Source of the DNA: Actinomycetota bacterium
Lineage (GTDB): Bacteria; Actinomycetota; Acidimicrobiia; Spongiisociales; UBA4744
Reading direction: 5' to 3'
DNA: 52,946 nucleotides
Assembly (NCBI GenBank): GCA_013152275.1
Contig: JAADGS010000099.1
Span: 1-52,946, forward strand
Positions 1 through 7,620 of the stretch are shown piece by piece; the first letter of the stretch is position 1, and each line of letters opens with the position of its first letter. Below the pieces are notes generated by a model. The model was not told the DNA's origin, made no database searches, and saw only the letters and a list, made by a program, of their open reading frames with translations. A program made the position numbers and the translations under genes.

Positions 1-91
1 CATGACTATGTACCTGGGGTATCCCAGGTCTGAAAAACCTGGGGTCGGCAGTTCGATTCTGCCCCTGGCCACCAGCAAAACCCCAGGTCAC
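1..91 (+). repeat. Direct repeat copy 1, tRNA-Phe 3' half (att site)
   Basis: Identical to 5992-6082. Positions 25-29 and 37-41 form a 5-bp anticodon stem around loop CTGAAAA (anticodon GAA). Positions 47-63 form the T arm with loop TTCGATT, 64-70 are the 3' acceptor strand, and 71-74 are ACCA. The preceding 24 bases do not form a D arm or 5' acceptor strand, so this is a tRNA fragment and not a functional tRNA. The repeat may extend left of the window. The following bases (about 81-100) make a hairpin of ACCCCAGGT and its complement. Confidence 0.8.
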
Positions 92-255
92 AAACCTGGG
101 GTGCTCTCCCGAGCGCCGGCCCGGATGGGTGATTGCTCACCGATTGCTCACCAGACAAAACCTGCCAGATGTGTGACCTCGGGTGATGGTTGACGACGGG
201 GACCGCGACAGCTTTTCGACTGCCGGGGACACCACCGGTCTAGGCCCAACCGTGG

Positions 256-305
256 TTGACATCTACATACCGGGTATGTATGGTCCGCTACATACCCGGT
301 ATGCA
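256..305 (+). promoter_or_regulatory. Promoter with twin palindromic operator for the PadR operon
   Basis: A -35-like TTGACA (256-261) is followed after 17 bp by a -10-like TATGGT (279-284). Two near-identical palindromes, TACATACCGGGTATGTA (264-280) and TACATACCCGGTATGCA (289-305), lie in the spacer and just after the -10, centred 25 bp apart. They resemble PadR operators, which often contain ATGT/ACAT arms. Binding by the encoded PadR protein should block this promoter, giving autoregulation of the regulator and the ABC exporter. The assignment to PadR rests on position and form. Confidence 0.7.
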
Positions 306-316
306 TTGGGGAGACG

Positions 317-883
317 GTGGGAATCAAGGAAGGCTTGCTGGCGGTTCTGTCCCGGGGCGAGGCTCACGGTTACCAGATAAAGCTGGAGCTGGAGGCGGCC
401 ACCGGAGATTCCTGGCGGATCAACATTGGTCAGGTGTACACGACCCTGCAGAGACTCGTGCGTGATGGTCTGGTGGAACCGATCAACGGGGAGATCCATG
501 GTCGGATCCAATACACGATCACGACTTTGGGTCGTGAGGCGCTCGCCGAGTGGATGACAACGCCAGTGGAACTTGCCGCCGCCGGGCGGGACGAGATCAC
601 CCTCAAGATCCTCCTCGCCATCTCGTCAGGGACCGGCGATGCGCGTCGGGTCATCGAGATCCAGCGTGGGGCCGTCATGGGCTTGCTCCAGGACTACACC
701 GCGTTGAAGGCGGCGGACGATTCTGCTGATCTCGCTTGGCTGCTCTATCTCGATCGACTCATTCTCAGTGCCGAGGCCGAGTTGCGATGGTTGGAGCGCG
801 TGGAATCCCGTTTGGAGGAAGAGAAACCTTTGAGGAGGGCCGCAGTGGTCGATCTTCCTGAGATCGAGGACGTGGTGAGATGA
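317..883 (+). CDS. PadR-family transcriptional regulator
   Basis: A 188-residue protein with an N-terminal winged helix typical of PadR (GLLAVLSRGEAHGYQIK at residues 5-21, then an IGQVYTTLQRL recognition region and a GR.QYTIT wing) and a C-terminal alpha-helical part rich in charged residues, as in the Vir_act_alpha_C domain that dimerises these repressors. It starts at GTG 317, with GGGGAG five bases upstream. It overlaps the ABC ATPase gene by 4 bases (ATGA), so the three genes are one operon. PadR proteins next to ABC exporters usually repress them and are released by the exporter's toxic substrate. The ligand cannot be told from sequence. Confidence 0.88.
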   Translation: MGIKEGLLAVLSRGEAHGYQIKLELEAATGDSWRINIGQVYTTLQRLVRDGLVEPINGEIHGRIQYTITTLGREALAEWMTTPVELAAAGRDEITLKILLAISSGTGDARRVIEIQRGAVMGLLQDYTALKAADDSADLAWLLYLDRLILSAEAELRWLERVESRLEEEKPLRRAAVVDLPEIEDVVR

Positions 884-1596
884 GCGAGCCGATCCTGTCG
901 ATGGTCAGGGTCGGGAAGACCCACGGGTCCGGGGCGCAGCGGGTAGACGCCCTGGTCAACATCGACCTCGATCTCAGCCCCGGCGAACTGGTGGCTATCA
1001 CTGGCCGGAGCGGGTCGGGCAAGACCACGCTGCTCAACATGGCGGGCGCCCTCGATGAGCCCACAACCGGGAAGATCGTGGTCGACGGAAAGAACCTGGC
1101 GACGATGACCGCCAAGGAACTGGCTCGCCTGCGGCGCGTGTCGGTGGGGTATGTGTTCCAGCAGTTCAACCTCCTTCCCTCGCTCACCGCCGCGGAAAAC
1201 ATCGCATTGCCCCTGGAACTCGACGGCGTGGCTATCGAAGTGGCGCGCAGGTTCGCCGAGGAATCGCTCATCGAGGTGGAGATGGGCGGGATGGAGGATC
1301 GGTTCCCCGATCAGCTCTCCGGGGGCGAGCAGCAGCGAGTAGCCATCGCCCGGGGTCTGGTCGGTCCCCGGTCGATCCTCCTCGCCGACGAGCCCACCGG
1401 CGCGCTCGACGAGGCCACCGGAGAGAGCATCCTCAGACTCTTGCGGCGGCGCTGCGATAACGGGGCGGCTGCCTTGCTGGTCACCCATGAACCGGTGTTC
1501 GCGGCCTGGGCCGACCGAGTCGTGCGTCTCCGGGACGGTCGCATCGAGGGTATCTCGGTCCGATCCGGCGTCCCCCTCACATCGGCCGACCTTTGA
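880..1596 (+). CDS. ABC transporter ATP-binding protein, MacB/LolD type
   Basis: A 238-residue nucleotide-binding subunit. Visible motifs are Walker A GRSGSGKTT (about residues 42-50), Q-loop VFQQFNLLPSLT, signature LSGGEQQRVAIARGL, Walker B ILLADEPTGALD and the switch histidine in LLVTHEP. This subfamily powers mechanotransmission exporters of the MacB/FtsX/BceA type that move peptides, antibiotics or lipoproteins without a classical transport channel. It sits between the PadR regulator and the FtsX-type permease with overlapping stop and start codons, so it should pair with that permease at the inner face of the cytoplasmic membrane. Confidence 0.92.
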   Translation: MSEPILSMVRVGKTHGSGAQRVDALVNIDLDLSPGELVAITGRSGSGKTTLLNMAGALDEPTTGKIVVDGKNLATMTAKELARLRRVSVGYVFQQFNLLPSLTAAENIALPLELDGVAIEVARRFAEESLIEVEMGGMEDRFPDQLSGGEQQRVAIARGLVGPRSILLADEPTGALDEATGESILRLLRRRCDNGAAALLVTHEPVFAAWADRVVRLRDGRIEGISVRSGVPLTSADL

Positions 1597-4307
1597 TGAG
1601 TGGTCGCAGGGCTGCCCTCCGGGTCGCTCGTCGCACCGCCTGGCGCAACCGGAAGCGGACCTTCTTTCTCACTGCCCTGATTGGGGTTCCCGTGGCCCTG
1701 GCCGTGATCGTGGCCGGGGTGATGCGCGCTTCGGAACTGACCCCCGAAGAGTCGGCACAGGCGACATTTGGTGACGCCGACTACCGGATCCAGATCCCGT
1801 ACTCCCCAGAAGCTGACGAATGGATATCGTCCAATCTGGCAGACATCGATCCGAATGCCGAGGTTGTCTCCTATCACCGGATGTATGGCCGGTTGGCGAA
1901 ACGGGCTTACGGAAGCGTGTTGGATGTGGACACGACAGCTCCCATGGGGAAGTCGTTTCTCATGCTGATCGCAGGAGCGGCACCTACAGGCGATGCACAG
2001 GTGGCGGTCACTCCAGATCTTGCCGAACTGCTTGACGCCAGAATAGGTGACACGATTCAGCTGGAACTCGGTGCCACCAAGCAGGAGGGCTACGAGCTGG
2101 TCGGCCTGGTGAGGCCGCCGATCGTCGAGCACTCACCGATGGTCCTGGTCAGCCTGGAGCGGTTCGATGCCTTGATCGGCGAGCCATCGTCCCCGTACGC
2201 ATACAACGTCATGAGCACCTGGCTGGTTGCCGGCGATGACCCAACGACATCCGCGGCAATGCTCCAGCAGAGATGGAACGAAGATGAGTATCGGTTCTGG
2301 CCGAGCACCGCGGTGGTTCCGAAGCCTCCGGCGTTGGATTTCATGCCAAACCAACTCTATGCCTTTCTTGACCAGGCACAGGTTCATGCGCTGTTGGGGA
2401 TGGAGACAGGTGCGAACCAGAATGATGTGATCCAGGCGGCATACAAGATGGTCGATGAGTCGAACGTGGCCTTCGCGGTACTGCCTGACCTCAACGTGGG
2501 GAGCAGGGCTGTCTTCATCGAGTCCGCGAATTCGGACCTTCTTTCGTCACCTCCAGTGATCAGCACCGGGATCGCCGCTCTCATCCTGGTCGAAGTCGCC
2601 TTCATCGCGGCCGCGGCATTCGCTGCCGGGACGCGGCGGCGGCTCCGGGAGATCGGTCTTCTCGGGGCCAACGGTGCCGACACTCGGCATATCCGGCTCA
2701 CAGTGATCGGCGAGGGGTTCACCGTCGGCCTTCTGGGAGCGATGACCGGAGTCGCCTTGGGCTACTTGCTCCTGCTCTTCGGATCACCCATCCTGCGACG
2801 GTTCGCGTCCACCTTTGCCGGCGGGGTCGATCTAAACCTGGCGGATGTACTCGGCCCTGCCCTGGTTGCCGTCGCTGCATCCGTAATCGCGGCATGGGTC
2901 CCCGCTCGGACGGCGTCGAAAATCCCCACGGCTATCGCGTTGCAGGGTCGAATGCCGGCGCGGTCACCCCGGCCGTGGGTGGCCCCGCTTGGTGTCGGTA
3001 TGGCCGGTTTCGGAGGACTCCTCCTAGTGGTGGCTCTCGCCGCCGGCAAGACGCTGGGCAATGTGGTCGCTGTCATCGGGTCCCTTCTGATGGTTACCGG
3101 TGTCGCTCTTCTGGCCGGCCCGGTCGTGGCCTGGGTGAGCTGCGTCGCCAACCGGGTCAGGTCGACGCCTCGGCTGGTACTGCGCGACTCGGGTCGGCAC
3201 CGCACCCGGGCGTCGGTTGCGGTCGCCGCCACAATGGTGATCCTGCTCGCGCCGGCGTTGTCGCTGACGATTCAGAAGACTCACCAGGCGCGCGATCTTC
3301 TCTATGGACTCCCAGACGCGGGCAACCAAGTTCTGCTCATTGGAAGATACGACGGCTTTGGCTACTTCGGATCGACTGACGAGCCGATAACCGACTCCGA
3401 CATCGCCGAGTTGGCTTCGATCGTCCCGGCGGACAAGACCGCAGTCTTCTCGATGGTCAATGTGAGCGTTCAGTTGAAGAGCGAGGTGGAGCAGCGGCAG
3501 TCTGAGGCCGGCTCGGACATCACTGTGCTGGTCGGCGGCGGTCAGTCTCAAGAATGGGGAGCCGCCATTGCCAATGATGATCTGGTCGACGCGCTCGGCA
3601 GGCCAGAGGTCGGCGAAGTCTTGGCAGCCGACGGCGCGGTCGTTCTTGGTGTTGAAGATCGGGATAGTTGGTTTCTCATGAACGGTGAGAGGTATCAAGC
3701 CCGCGAGCTCGCCGTTCCGCTCCTTCGATCCGGGGTGCCACGGGTTCTGCTATCGGAGTCGATGGTGGCCGGCCTGGGGGAGGTTGAGACCAAGCCGCTG
3801 GTTTTGTTCACTCTCACTCGTCCGCTGACGAGTGATGAGCAGAAGGAGCTGGCCTTCACCGGCCTAAACACTCGGGGCGGTTGGTCCGACCTGACCCGGA
3901 ATCAGGTCTTCCTGATCGTCATCGGCGCCACACTGATCGCGGTCCTGATCGTGATCGCTCTGGTGACCGCGGTCGCCGCGGCAGAGATCAAGGAGGAGAT
4001 GGAGGTGATCGTGGCAGTCGGGGCTCCCGGTTCGATCCGCCGGCGGTTCCTCGGGATCCAGAGCTGGCTCTATACGGCACTGGCCGCATTGCTGGCGGTG
4101 CCCCTGGCGGTTGGGACCGTGAAGATCTTCGGGCTGTCCCAAGACGGCTACTACTCGGGGCCGTTCGGTGTGATGCGGAGCTCAAAGGTGGTGATTCCCT
4201 GGTTGGGCGTCGGGTTCCTGGTCCTGGTTCTCCCGCTGATCGTTGGACTCCTCACAGCTCTGGTGACCCGGTCGTCGCCAGTCACGCCACCACGTCGGGC
4301 GACCTGA
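1596..4307 (+). CDS. FtsX/MacB-like ABC transporter permease
   Basis: A protein of about 903 residues starting at ATG 1596, which overlaps the stop of the ATPase gene by one base. One membrane segment near the N-terminus is followed by a large extracytoplasmic region, a first FtsX-type cluster (about residues 330-530, with IGLLGANGADTRHIR, the coupling helix typical of the family), a second extracytoplasmic domain, and a C-terminal membrane trio (about 770-895, with VAVGAPGSIRRRFLGIQ). The duplicated FtsX layout is usual for single-subunit exporters of this class in Actinobacteria. A role in exporting or resisting an antimicrobial peptide or lipophilic drug is inferred from PadR linkage only. 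Confidence 0.88.
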   Translation: MSGRRAALRVARRTAWRNRKRTFFLTALIGVPVALAVIVAGVMRASELTPEESAQATFGDADYRIQIPYSPEADEWISSNLADIDPNAEVVSYHRMYGRLAKRAYGSVLDVDTTAPMGKSFLMLIAGAAPTGDAQVAVTPDLAELLDARIGDTIQLELGATKQEGYELVGLVRPPIVEHSPMVLVSLERFDALIGEPSSPYAYNVMSTWLVAGDDPTTSAAMLQQRWNEDEYRFWPSTAVVPKPPALDFMPNQLYAFLDQAQVHALLGMETGANQNDVIQAAYKMVDESNVAFAVLPDLNVGSRAVFIESANSDLLSSPPVISTGIAALILVEVAFIAAAAFAAGTRRRLREIGLLGANGADTRHIRLTVIGEGFTVGLLGAMTGVALGYLLLLFGSPILRRFASTFAGGVDLNLADVLGPALVAVAASVIAAWVPARTASKIPTAIALQGRMPARSPRPWVAPLGVGMAGFGGLLLVVALAAGKTLGNVVAVIGSLLMVTGVALLAGPVVAWVSCVANRVRSTPRLVLRDSGRHRTRASVAVAATMVILLAPALSLTIQKTHQARDLLYGLPDAGNQVLLIGRYDGFGYFGSTDEPITDSDIAELASIVPADKTAVFSMVNVSVQLKSEVEQRQSEAGSDITVLVGGGQSQEWGAAIANDDLVDALGRPEVGEVLAADGAVVLGVEDRDSWFLMNGERYQARELAVPLLRSGVPRVLLSESMVAGLGEVETKPLVLFTLTRPLTSDEQKELAFTGLNTRGGWSDLTRNQVFLIVIGATLIAVLIVIALVTAVAAAEIKEEMEVIVAVGAPGSIRRRFLGIQSWLYTALAALLAVPLAVGTVKIFGLSQDGYYSGPFGVMRSSKVVIPWLGVGFLVLVLPLIVGLLTALVTRSSPVTPPRRAT

Positions 4308-4718
4308 TTCACGTCAATGTCTCAATCGGATTCCCAGTCATGTTGAACGAACTCACTCCCAGGGCATTCATCCTTTTGGGCGGAAGGCAATCCCGGATCG
4401 TTCCGCAACGAGAGCGCCGCCGATCGATCCCGGCCGCCGACTGAATCCGAGCGCCCGGACTGAACCGACCCAACCGCCCTGCTGCGCGATGACCTTGGAC
4501 CGAAGGGTCCGTGCCAAGGAGTGTGGGATATGAGGACAGCCCGATTCGAAAGCAGCGCTTCCGGACCTCACTTGTCATCGCGCCGTCGGAAGGGTCGAGG
4601 TCCAAGACGGCCTCACCGCATCCTGCTGAACCATCTCGGTATTCGACCCTGACATCACACATGGGCGACGAAGAGCCATCGTCCTGCAGGATGACCTTCT
4701 CGCCGCCAAGCCGGACGA
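4308..4718. other. Gene-poor stretch between permease and antitoxin
   Basis: No convincing complete gene is seen. On the minus strand about 4552-4737 reads VILQDDGSSSPMCDVRVEY followed by a further acidic segment, which looks like a piece of a real protein because of its balanced composition, but I cannot name its family and it has no clear start context. It is best treated as a possible gene fragment in the decayed element. No terminator with a T-tract is obvious after the permease. Confidence 0.3.
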
Positions 4719-5180
4719 CTACACACCCTTTACCCAAAGCCGCCCACCGAGCTTCCGGCCGCCCTCTCCTGCTGCTGGAGTCGCCGTCGGTCTACCGGAT
4801 AGCCATGGGCCGTTTGACCACGATCCCCCATGGCAATCTACTCGAGACGCAACCTTGCCGCCGATGAGGATCGGGACGACGTGCTCCTCGTCGTCGTCCT
4901 CGAACACAGCCAGCAGTTCGAGACGGGCTCCCAGATATCTGAGGTAGTTGCGCAGAGTGGAGAGCTTCACGTCACCGGCCCGCTCGAGATGTGAGATGGC
5001 GGACTGGCTGATTCCCAGCTCGGCCGCCAACTCGGTCTGGGAACGGTCGAGGGCACGACGAAGCTCATAGAGGCCGATCTCAGGCGGTGTGTCTTCCCGT
5101 AGCGCATCGAGCCGCTCGGAAGCGCCCGGACGCGCCACCGCTTCTTCGTGAAGCCGGCGGTAGCTCTTGGTGGAAGGCAT
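4719..5180 (-). CDS. HigA-like XRE-family antitoxin
   Basis: A 153-residue protein starting at ATG 5180, with AGGAG seven bases upstream. Residues about 38-98 hold a cro/C1-type helix-turn-helix (SQTELAAELGISQSAISHLE) followed by a segment ending LGARLELLAVFEDDDEEHVV, typical of the antitoxin of HigBA-type pairs in which the toxin gene comes first. Relatives commonly end shortly after this point, so the last 45 or so residues, glycine- and arginine-rich, look like read-through into non-coding sequence after loss of the original stop. It would neutralise the upstream toxin and repress the pair, but that toxin gene is broken. Confidence 0.75.
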   Translation of the reverse strand: MPSTKSYRRLHEEAVARPGASERLDALREDTPPEIGLYELRRALDRSQTELAAELGISQSAISHLERAGDVKLSTLRNYLRYLGARLELLAVFEDDDEEHVVPILIGGKVASRVDCHGGSWSNGPWLSGRPTATPAAGEGGRKLGGRLWVKGV

Positions 5181-5195
5181 CAGCAGTTCTCCTGT

Positions 5196-5581
5196 TCAGT
5201 CGGTCGGGTCCTCGTCAAGTAGCCCTTCATCTCGCAGCTCTCGGAGATGGGTGTCGTAGAGGTCTTCCGCGACCGGGATCGCCCACTTGTACCACTCCTC
5301 CCATCGCCCTGACCTGTCCCCGCCCAGAGAAAGGATGCGTGTCGCCGTGGGCTGAACACGAACAGCACCTGCAACGCCCCGCCCTCGGACACCCGCAGTT
5401 CCTTCATTCGGGGATGGCGAAATGGCGTGACTTCGCCTACCGCAGGGCGCTTCAGAATGGGGCCGTGCTCGGCGAACAACATCGCTCGTTCGTCGAGCGC
5501 CTCCTGCTGCTCCTCGGCGAGTCCTCGCCACCATTCCTCGAACTCCTCGATGCACTCGATTTCCCACACCGACACAGACAT
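5196..5581 (-). pseudogene. RelE/HigB-family toxin, frameshifted
   Basis: It starts at ATG 5581. The first frame encodes a RelE-like N-terminus (EFEEWWRGLAEEQQEALDE, then RHPRMKELRVS and VLFVFSPRRHA). The family-typical end (GGDRSGRWEEWYKWAIPVAE, then DLYDTHLREL) is found only in the next frame, ending with TGA at 5198-5196, 15 bases before the antitoxin start. The switch lies near 5335-5345 and fits loss of one base. The toxin would be an mRNA-cleaving ribosome-dependent nuclease if intact. A sequencing error or programmed slip could mimic this, but no slippery heptamer is seen. Confidence 0.7.
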
Positions 5582-5718
5582 AAGTGCGCCTTTTGGAAGG
5601 TCTAGCCGATATCTGAGCCTGATCTCCACGGATCGGTATTGCGATTCCCCCTTCTCCGGTTGAGGCGCGTGGAGGTGGCAGAGCGGGAGCCCGGGGTTGT
5701 CAATGTCGCCGAAGGGTA

Positions 5719-5955
5719 CGGACCATTGCTCCGCGAGCCTTTCGAACGTCGTCAACGGTCGTCGCGGGTCGGTATGGGAACCGGTGATCAGATCGGCGGT
5801 GACGTTCTCGAGGAACCTTTCTGCCGCGGCCTTGGTCGAAAGCCGGCCTTCGTCTGCCACTGCCCAGCCGGGTCCTTCCAGACCGCTCGCCAGGAGATGT
5901 CGTTGCGGTCGGTGCTCTTCTTTGGATCCCTCTTGTACTTGTGCGTGTGAATCAC
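5719..5955 (-). pseudogene. Tyrosine integrase remnant (arm-binding domain only)
   Basis: Translation from GTG 5955 gives ISWRAVWKDPAGQWQTK. After a one-base slip near 5840 it continues with STKAAAERFLENVTADLITG and TFERLAEQW. This is the N-terminal arm-binding layout of actinophage and ICE integrases (R-W-x-D-P-x-G ... T-K-x-x-A-E-x-F ... DP ... E-x-A-E-x-W). The core-binding and catalytic domains are missing. The slip falls at a TTT run and fits deletion of one T. It lies 37 bases from the right att-like repeat with its 5' end towards it, the expected place for the integrase of the element covering 1-6082. Confidence 0.65.
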
Positions 5956-5991
5956 GGTCCGATTGCACAAGCAAGCATCTTTGAGCACAGA

Positions 5992-6082
5992 CATGACTAT
6001 GTACCTGGGGTATCCCAGGTCTGAAAAACCTGGGGTCGGCAGTTCGATTCTGCCCCTGGCCACCAGCAAAACCCCAGGTCAC
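5992..6082 (+). repeat. Direct repeat copy 2, tRNA-Phe 3' half (att site)
   Basis: Perfect 91-base copy of 1-91, including the GAA anticodon arm, the T arm, the acceptor 3' strand and ACCA. Identity stops at 6083. The 24 bases before the anticodon stem are the same in both copies and are not tRNA, so both junctions look like the same end of an element joined to the tRNA 3' half. This is the likely right boundary of the integrated DNA. A hairpin of CCCCAGGT and ACCTGGGG follows immediately. Confidence 0.8.
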
Positions 6083-6551
6083 CCGACCTGGGGGACAGGC
6101 TCGTGCCGACTTCACATAGGGTGAGAAGAGGCTTCTCCTCACACATTCCACTCGCCGACTCGACGTCGAGTAACCTCTGAGTAGGCTCGCCCCGTCAGTC
6201 CGTTCCTGGATGGGCTGTTTGTGACGGCGGCGACCTTCTCCCTGGCAGGTCGCCGCTGTCGCGTCCACCATCGACGTTTCCCCAGTGCCTCGATCCCCAA
6301 CCGTTACGCCGTTCCGCCGACCCCTTCCGGCTTCGCCGTACTCCCCCCAACGCTTGCTTCGCTCGCTGGGGGAGAAACAAGTCGCTTCGCTCCTTGGGGG
6401 AGGTGTCCTCGGAGATCCGGCCGAGGACGGAGGGAGTCTTGACGAGCGTTGTGAAGGTGGTCCGCCAGGGCCGAAGGGGGTCCATGGCAGGCGGCCTCGG
6501 TGGCGGAAGGAATCCACGTACTTTCTTGGGCCGGTGTTGCTCGACGGCTTC
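6083..6551. other. Intergenic region with palindromic repeat cluster
   Basis: No gene is supported. At 6120-6141 there is an imperfect hairpin (GTGAGAAGA and TTCTCCTCAC). From about 6320 to 6425 there is a cluster of short GC-rich hairpins, for example CCCCCAACG...CGCTGGGGG, followed by TCGCTTCGCTCCTTGGGGG. The cluster shares its opening with a second one at 27738-27860. Confidence 0.5.
6320..6425. repeat. GC-rich palindromic repeat cluster, copy A
   Basis: It opens with TTCCGGCTTCGCCGTACT followed by a run of C, almost the same as the opening at about 27742 (TTCCGGCTTCGTGGTACT plus C run). Both continue with alternating C-run/G-run hairpins whose loops contain TCGCTTCGCTCC or TCGCTGCGCTCC. 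The two clusters diverge in detail, so this is a family resemblance rather than a copy. It could act as a transcription terminator, REP-like element or transposon trace; nothing in the sequence decides this. Confidence 0.5.
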
Positions 6552-7322
6552 CTAATTGCTGTGGATGACCGCCATCAACGGTGCCCAATGGGCCACCGCT
6601 TCCCCATAACGGTCCCCCGCCGTCTTGAAGTCGCCCATATCCAGAGCTTCCAAGGATGCATGCACATCACCGGCCGTCTCATCGAATACCAACTCGGTAT
6701 CGTTGAAGAACCCCGCGACGGACCCGTAGTCCAGCTCCACCATCGACACTGCAGGAAAGTCGTCGAGCCAGGTTCGAAACTCGTCGAGTTCCTCCGTGAC
6801 CACATCCTCGAACCCTGCCCCCCGCAACGTGTCGAGGGCGGAAGTCACCCGGTCGGTCGCCTGCACCAACGAAGTCCGATACCGAATCGACGTGCCATCG
6901 ATTCGCGATACCAGTTCACGTTCTGTCGAATCAAAGGCCACAAACCAGCGCAACGGCACGTGCCATGCCGACGTGAGGATGTGCGACCGGAGCGACGGCT
7001 GACGGTCGTAGAGACGGGAGAGCTCATCGGCCGCCCTGGCAGCCACCTGCTCCGGCACGATCGCGTCACCGCCGATGTCCGAGTACGCGTTGTGGAAAGC
7101 GAGCAGACCTTCCAACACACGGAGCCGAGGAAAACGCGGGCAGAGGAACCGGTTTCCCCGCCACTCCGCGAGCAGCGCATCGTCCTGCATCGGCTCTGCA
7201 AGGAGGCCGAAGGTTCCTGCAGCCATGTGAGGCATCGGCGGATGGTCGACAACGACCTGCCCGGGCAACGTTTGCTCGGGAAGGTACACACGCAGGAAAG
7301 CTGTCCGAATCACAGGCGGCAT
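6552..7322 (-). CDS. Conserved hypothetical protein
   Basis: A 256-residue soluble protein starting at ATG 7322. I do not recognise a catalytic motif. It has a beta-rich N-terminal half (FLRVYLPEQTL, then TFGLLAEPMQDDALLAEWRG) and an alpha-helical acidic C-terminal half (DEFRTWLDDFP, then DVHASLEALDMGDF). No signal peptide or membrane segment is seen. Proteins with this look are common as single genes in actinobacterial chromosomes and have no known role. It is the first gene outside the tRNA-Phe repeats and runs divergently from the E1 dehydrogenase transcription unit, so the 7323-7432 gap holds two promoters. Confidence 0.7.
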   Translation of the reverse strand: MPPVIRTAFLRVYLPEQTLPGQVVVDHPPMPHMAAGTFGLLAEPMQDDALLAEWRGNRFLCPRFPRLRVLEGLLAFHNAYSDIGGDAIVPEQVAARAADELSRLYDRQPSLRSHILTSAWHVPLRWFVAFDSTERELVSRIDGTSIRYRTSLVQATDRVTSALDTLRGAGFEDVVTEELDEFRTWLDDFPAVSMVELDYGSVAGFFNDTELVFDETAGDVHASLEALDMGDFKTAGDRYGEAVAHWAPLMAVIHSN

Positions 7323-7432
7323 GCTACTCAGCCACGATCATTGACAGACACAAGATCGGGCATTCTCCGGGAGAATCATGCTCTCGGCCCACTACACTGA
7401 TAGCACCGGACAATGGGAAGGAGCAGTCGCGA

Positions 7433-7609
7433 ATGCGAGTAGCGGTCTACGGCATAACCCCTCTCGGCGTCGAGGTCGCCCTACGACTTCGTATTGTTCG
7501 CACAACCCGTTCCACAGCATCAGGTCCCGCCGCAGGCGGGACCAAGTCTTTTCTTGGACATCAGCACACGCCCGTCCCCGCCGGATGTTGCGGGATCGAC
7601 GGCGACTGA
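7433..7609 (+). CDS. Putative BCAA-rich leader ORF (uORF)
   Basis: A 58-codon ORF with a good ribosome-binding site (AAGGAG, 8 bases before ATG 7433) ends at TGA 7607-7609, 11 bases before the GTG of the E1 dehydrogenase gene. Of its first 23 residues 10 are valine, leucine or isoleucine (for example VEVALRLRIV at 13-22). A perfect terminator-type hairpin lies inside the ORF at 7523-7543. This resembles leader-peptide attenuators of branched-chain amino acid operons, but the ORF runs past the hairpin, which is not classical. It could instead be a short real protein or chance. Confidence 0.45.
   Translation: MRVAVYGITPLGVEVALRLRIVRTTRSTASGPAAGGTKSFLGHQHTPVPAGCCGIDGD
7523..7552 (+). terminator. 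Terminator-like hairpin in the E1 leader
   Basis: GGTCCCGCC (7523-7531), loop GCA, GGCGGGACC (7535-7543) make a perfect 9-bp stem, followed by AAGTCTTTTC. It has the form of an intrinsic terminator with a short interrupted T-tract and sits about 80 bases before the E1 gene start, after the isoleucine- and valine-rich part of the upstream ORF. It is likely a premature terminator (attenuator). Confidence 0.6.
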
Positions 7610-7620
7610 AGGGAGAAACG

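Larger units (their letters stand above)
1..6082. mobile_element. Decayed integrated element at a tRNA-Phe-type site
   Basis: The stretch is bounded by two identical 91-bp direct repeats (1-91 and 5992-6082) that carry the 3' half of a tRNA-Phe gene, the usual footprint of tyrosine-integrase insertion. Just inside the right repeat is a frameshifted, C-terminally truncated integrase stub. Cargo is a PadR regulator, an ABC exporter pair and a toxin-antitoxin locus. No intact integrase or transfer gene is present, so it should not be able to excise by itself. Neither repeat has the 5' half of the tRNA, so the intact tRNA gene should lie to the left, outside the window. The left boundary could be further left than position 1. 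Confidence 0.6.

Noticed and set aside
2-193. Small open frames running through the tRNA-Phe repeat (plus strand near 2-193 and minus strand near 5990-6069)
   Set aside because: The peptide on the minus strand (ARGRIELPTPGFS) is the well-known artefact of translating a tRNA 3' half; it is not a protein.
5180-6517. A 445-codon minus-strand open frame spanning the toxin, integrase stub and palindromic repeats
   Set aside because: It only strings together pieces of a RelE-like toxin, an integrase fragment, the tRNA repeat and low-complexity DNA; it is not one gene.
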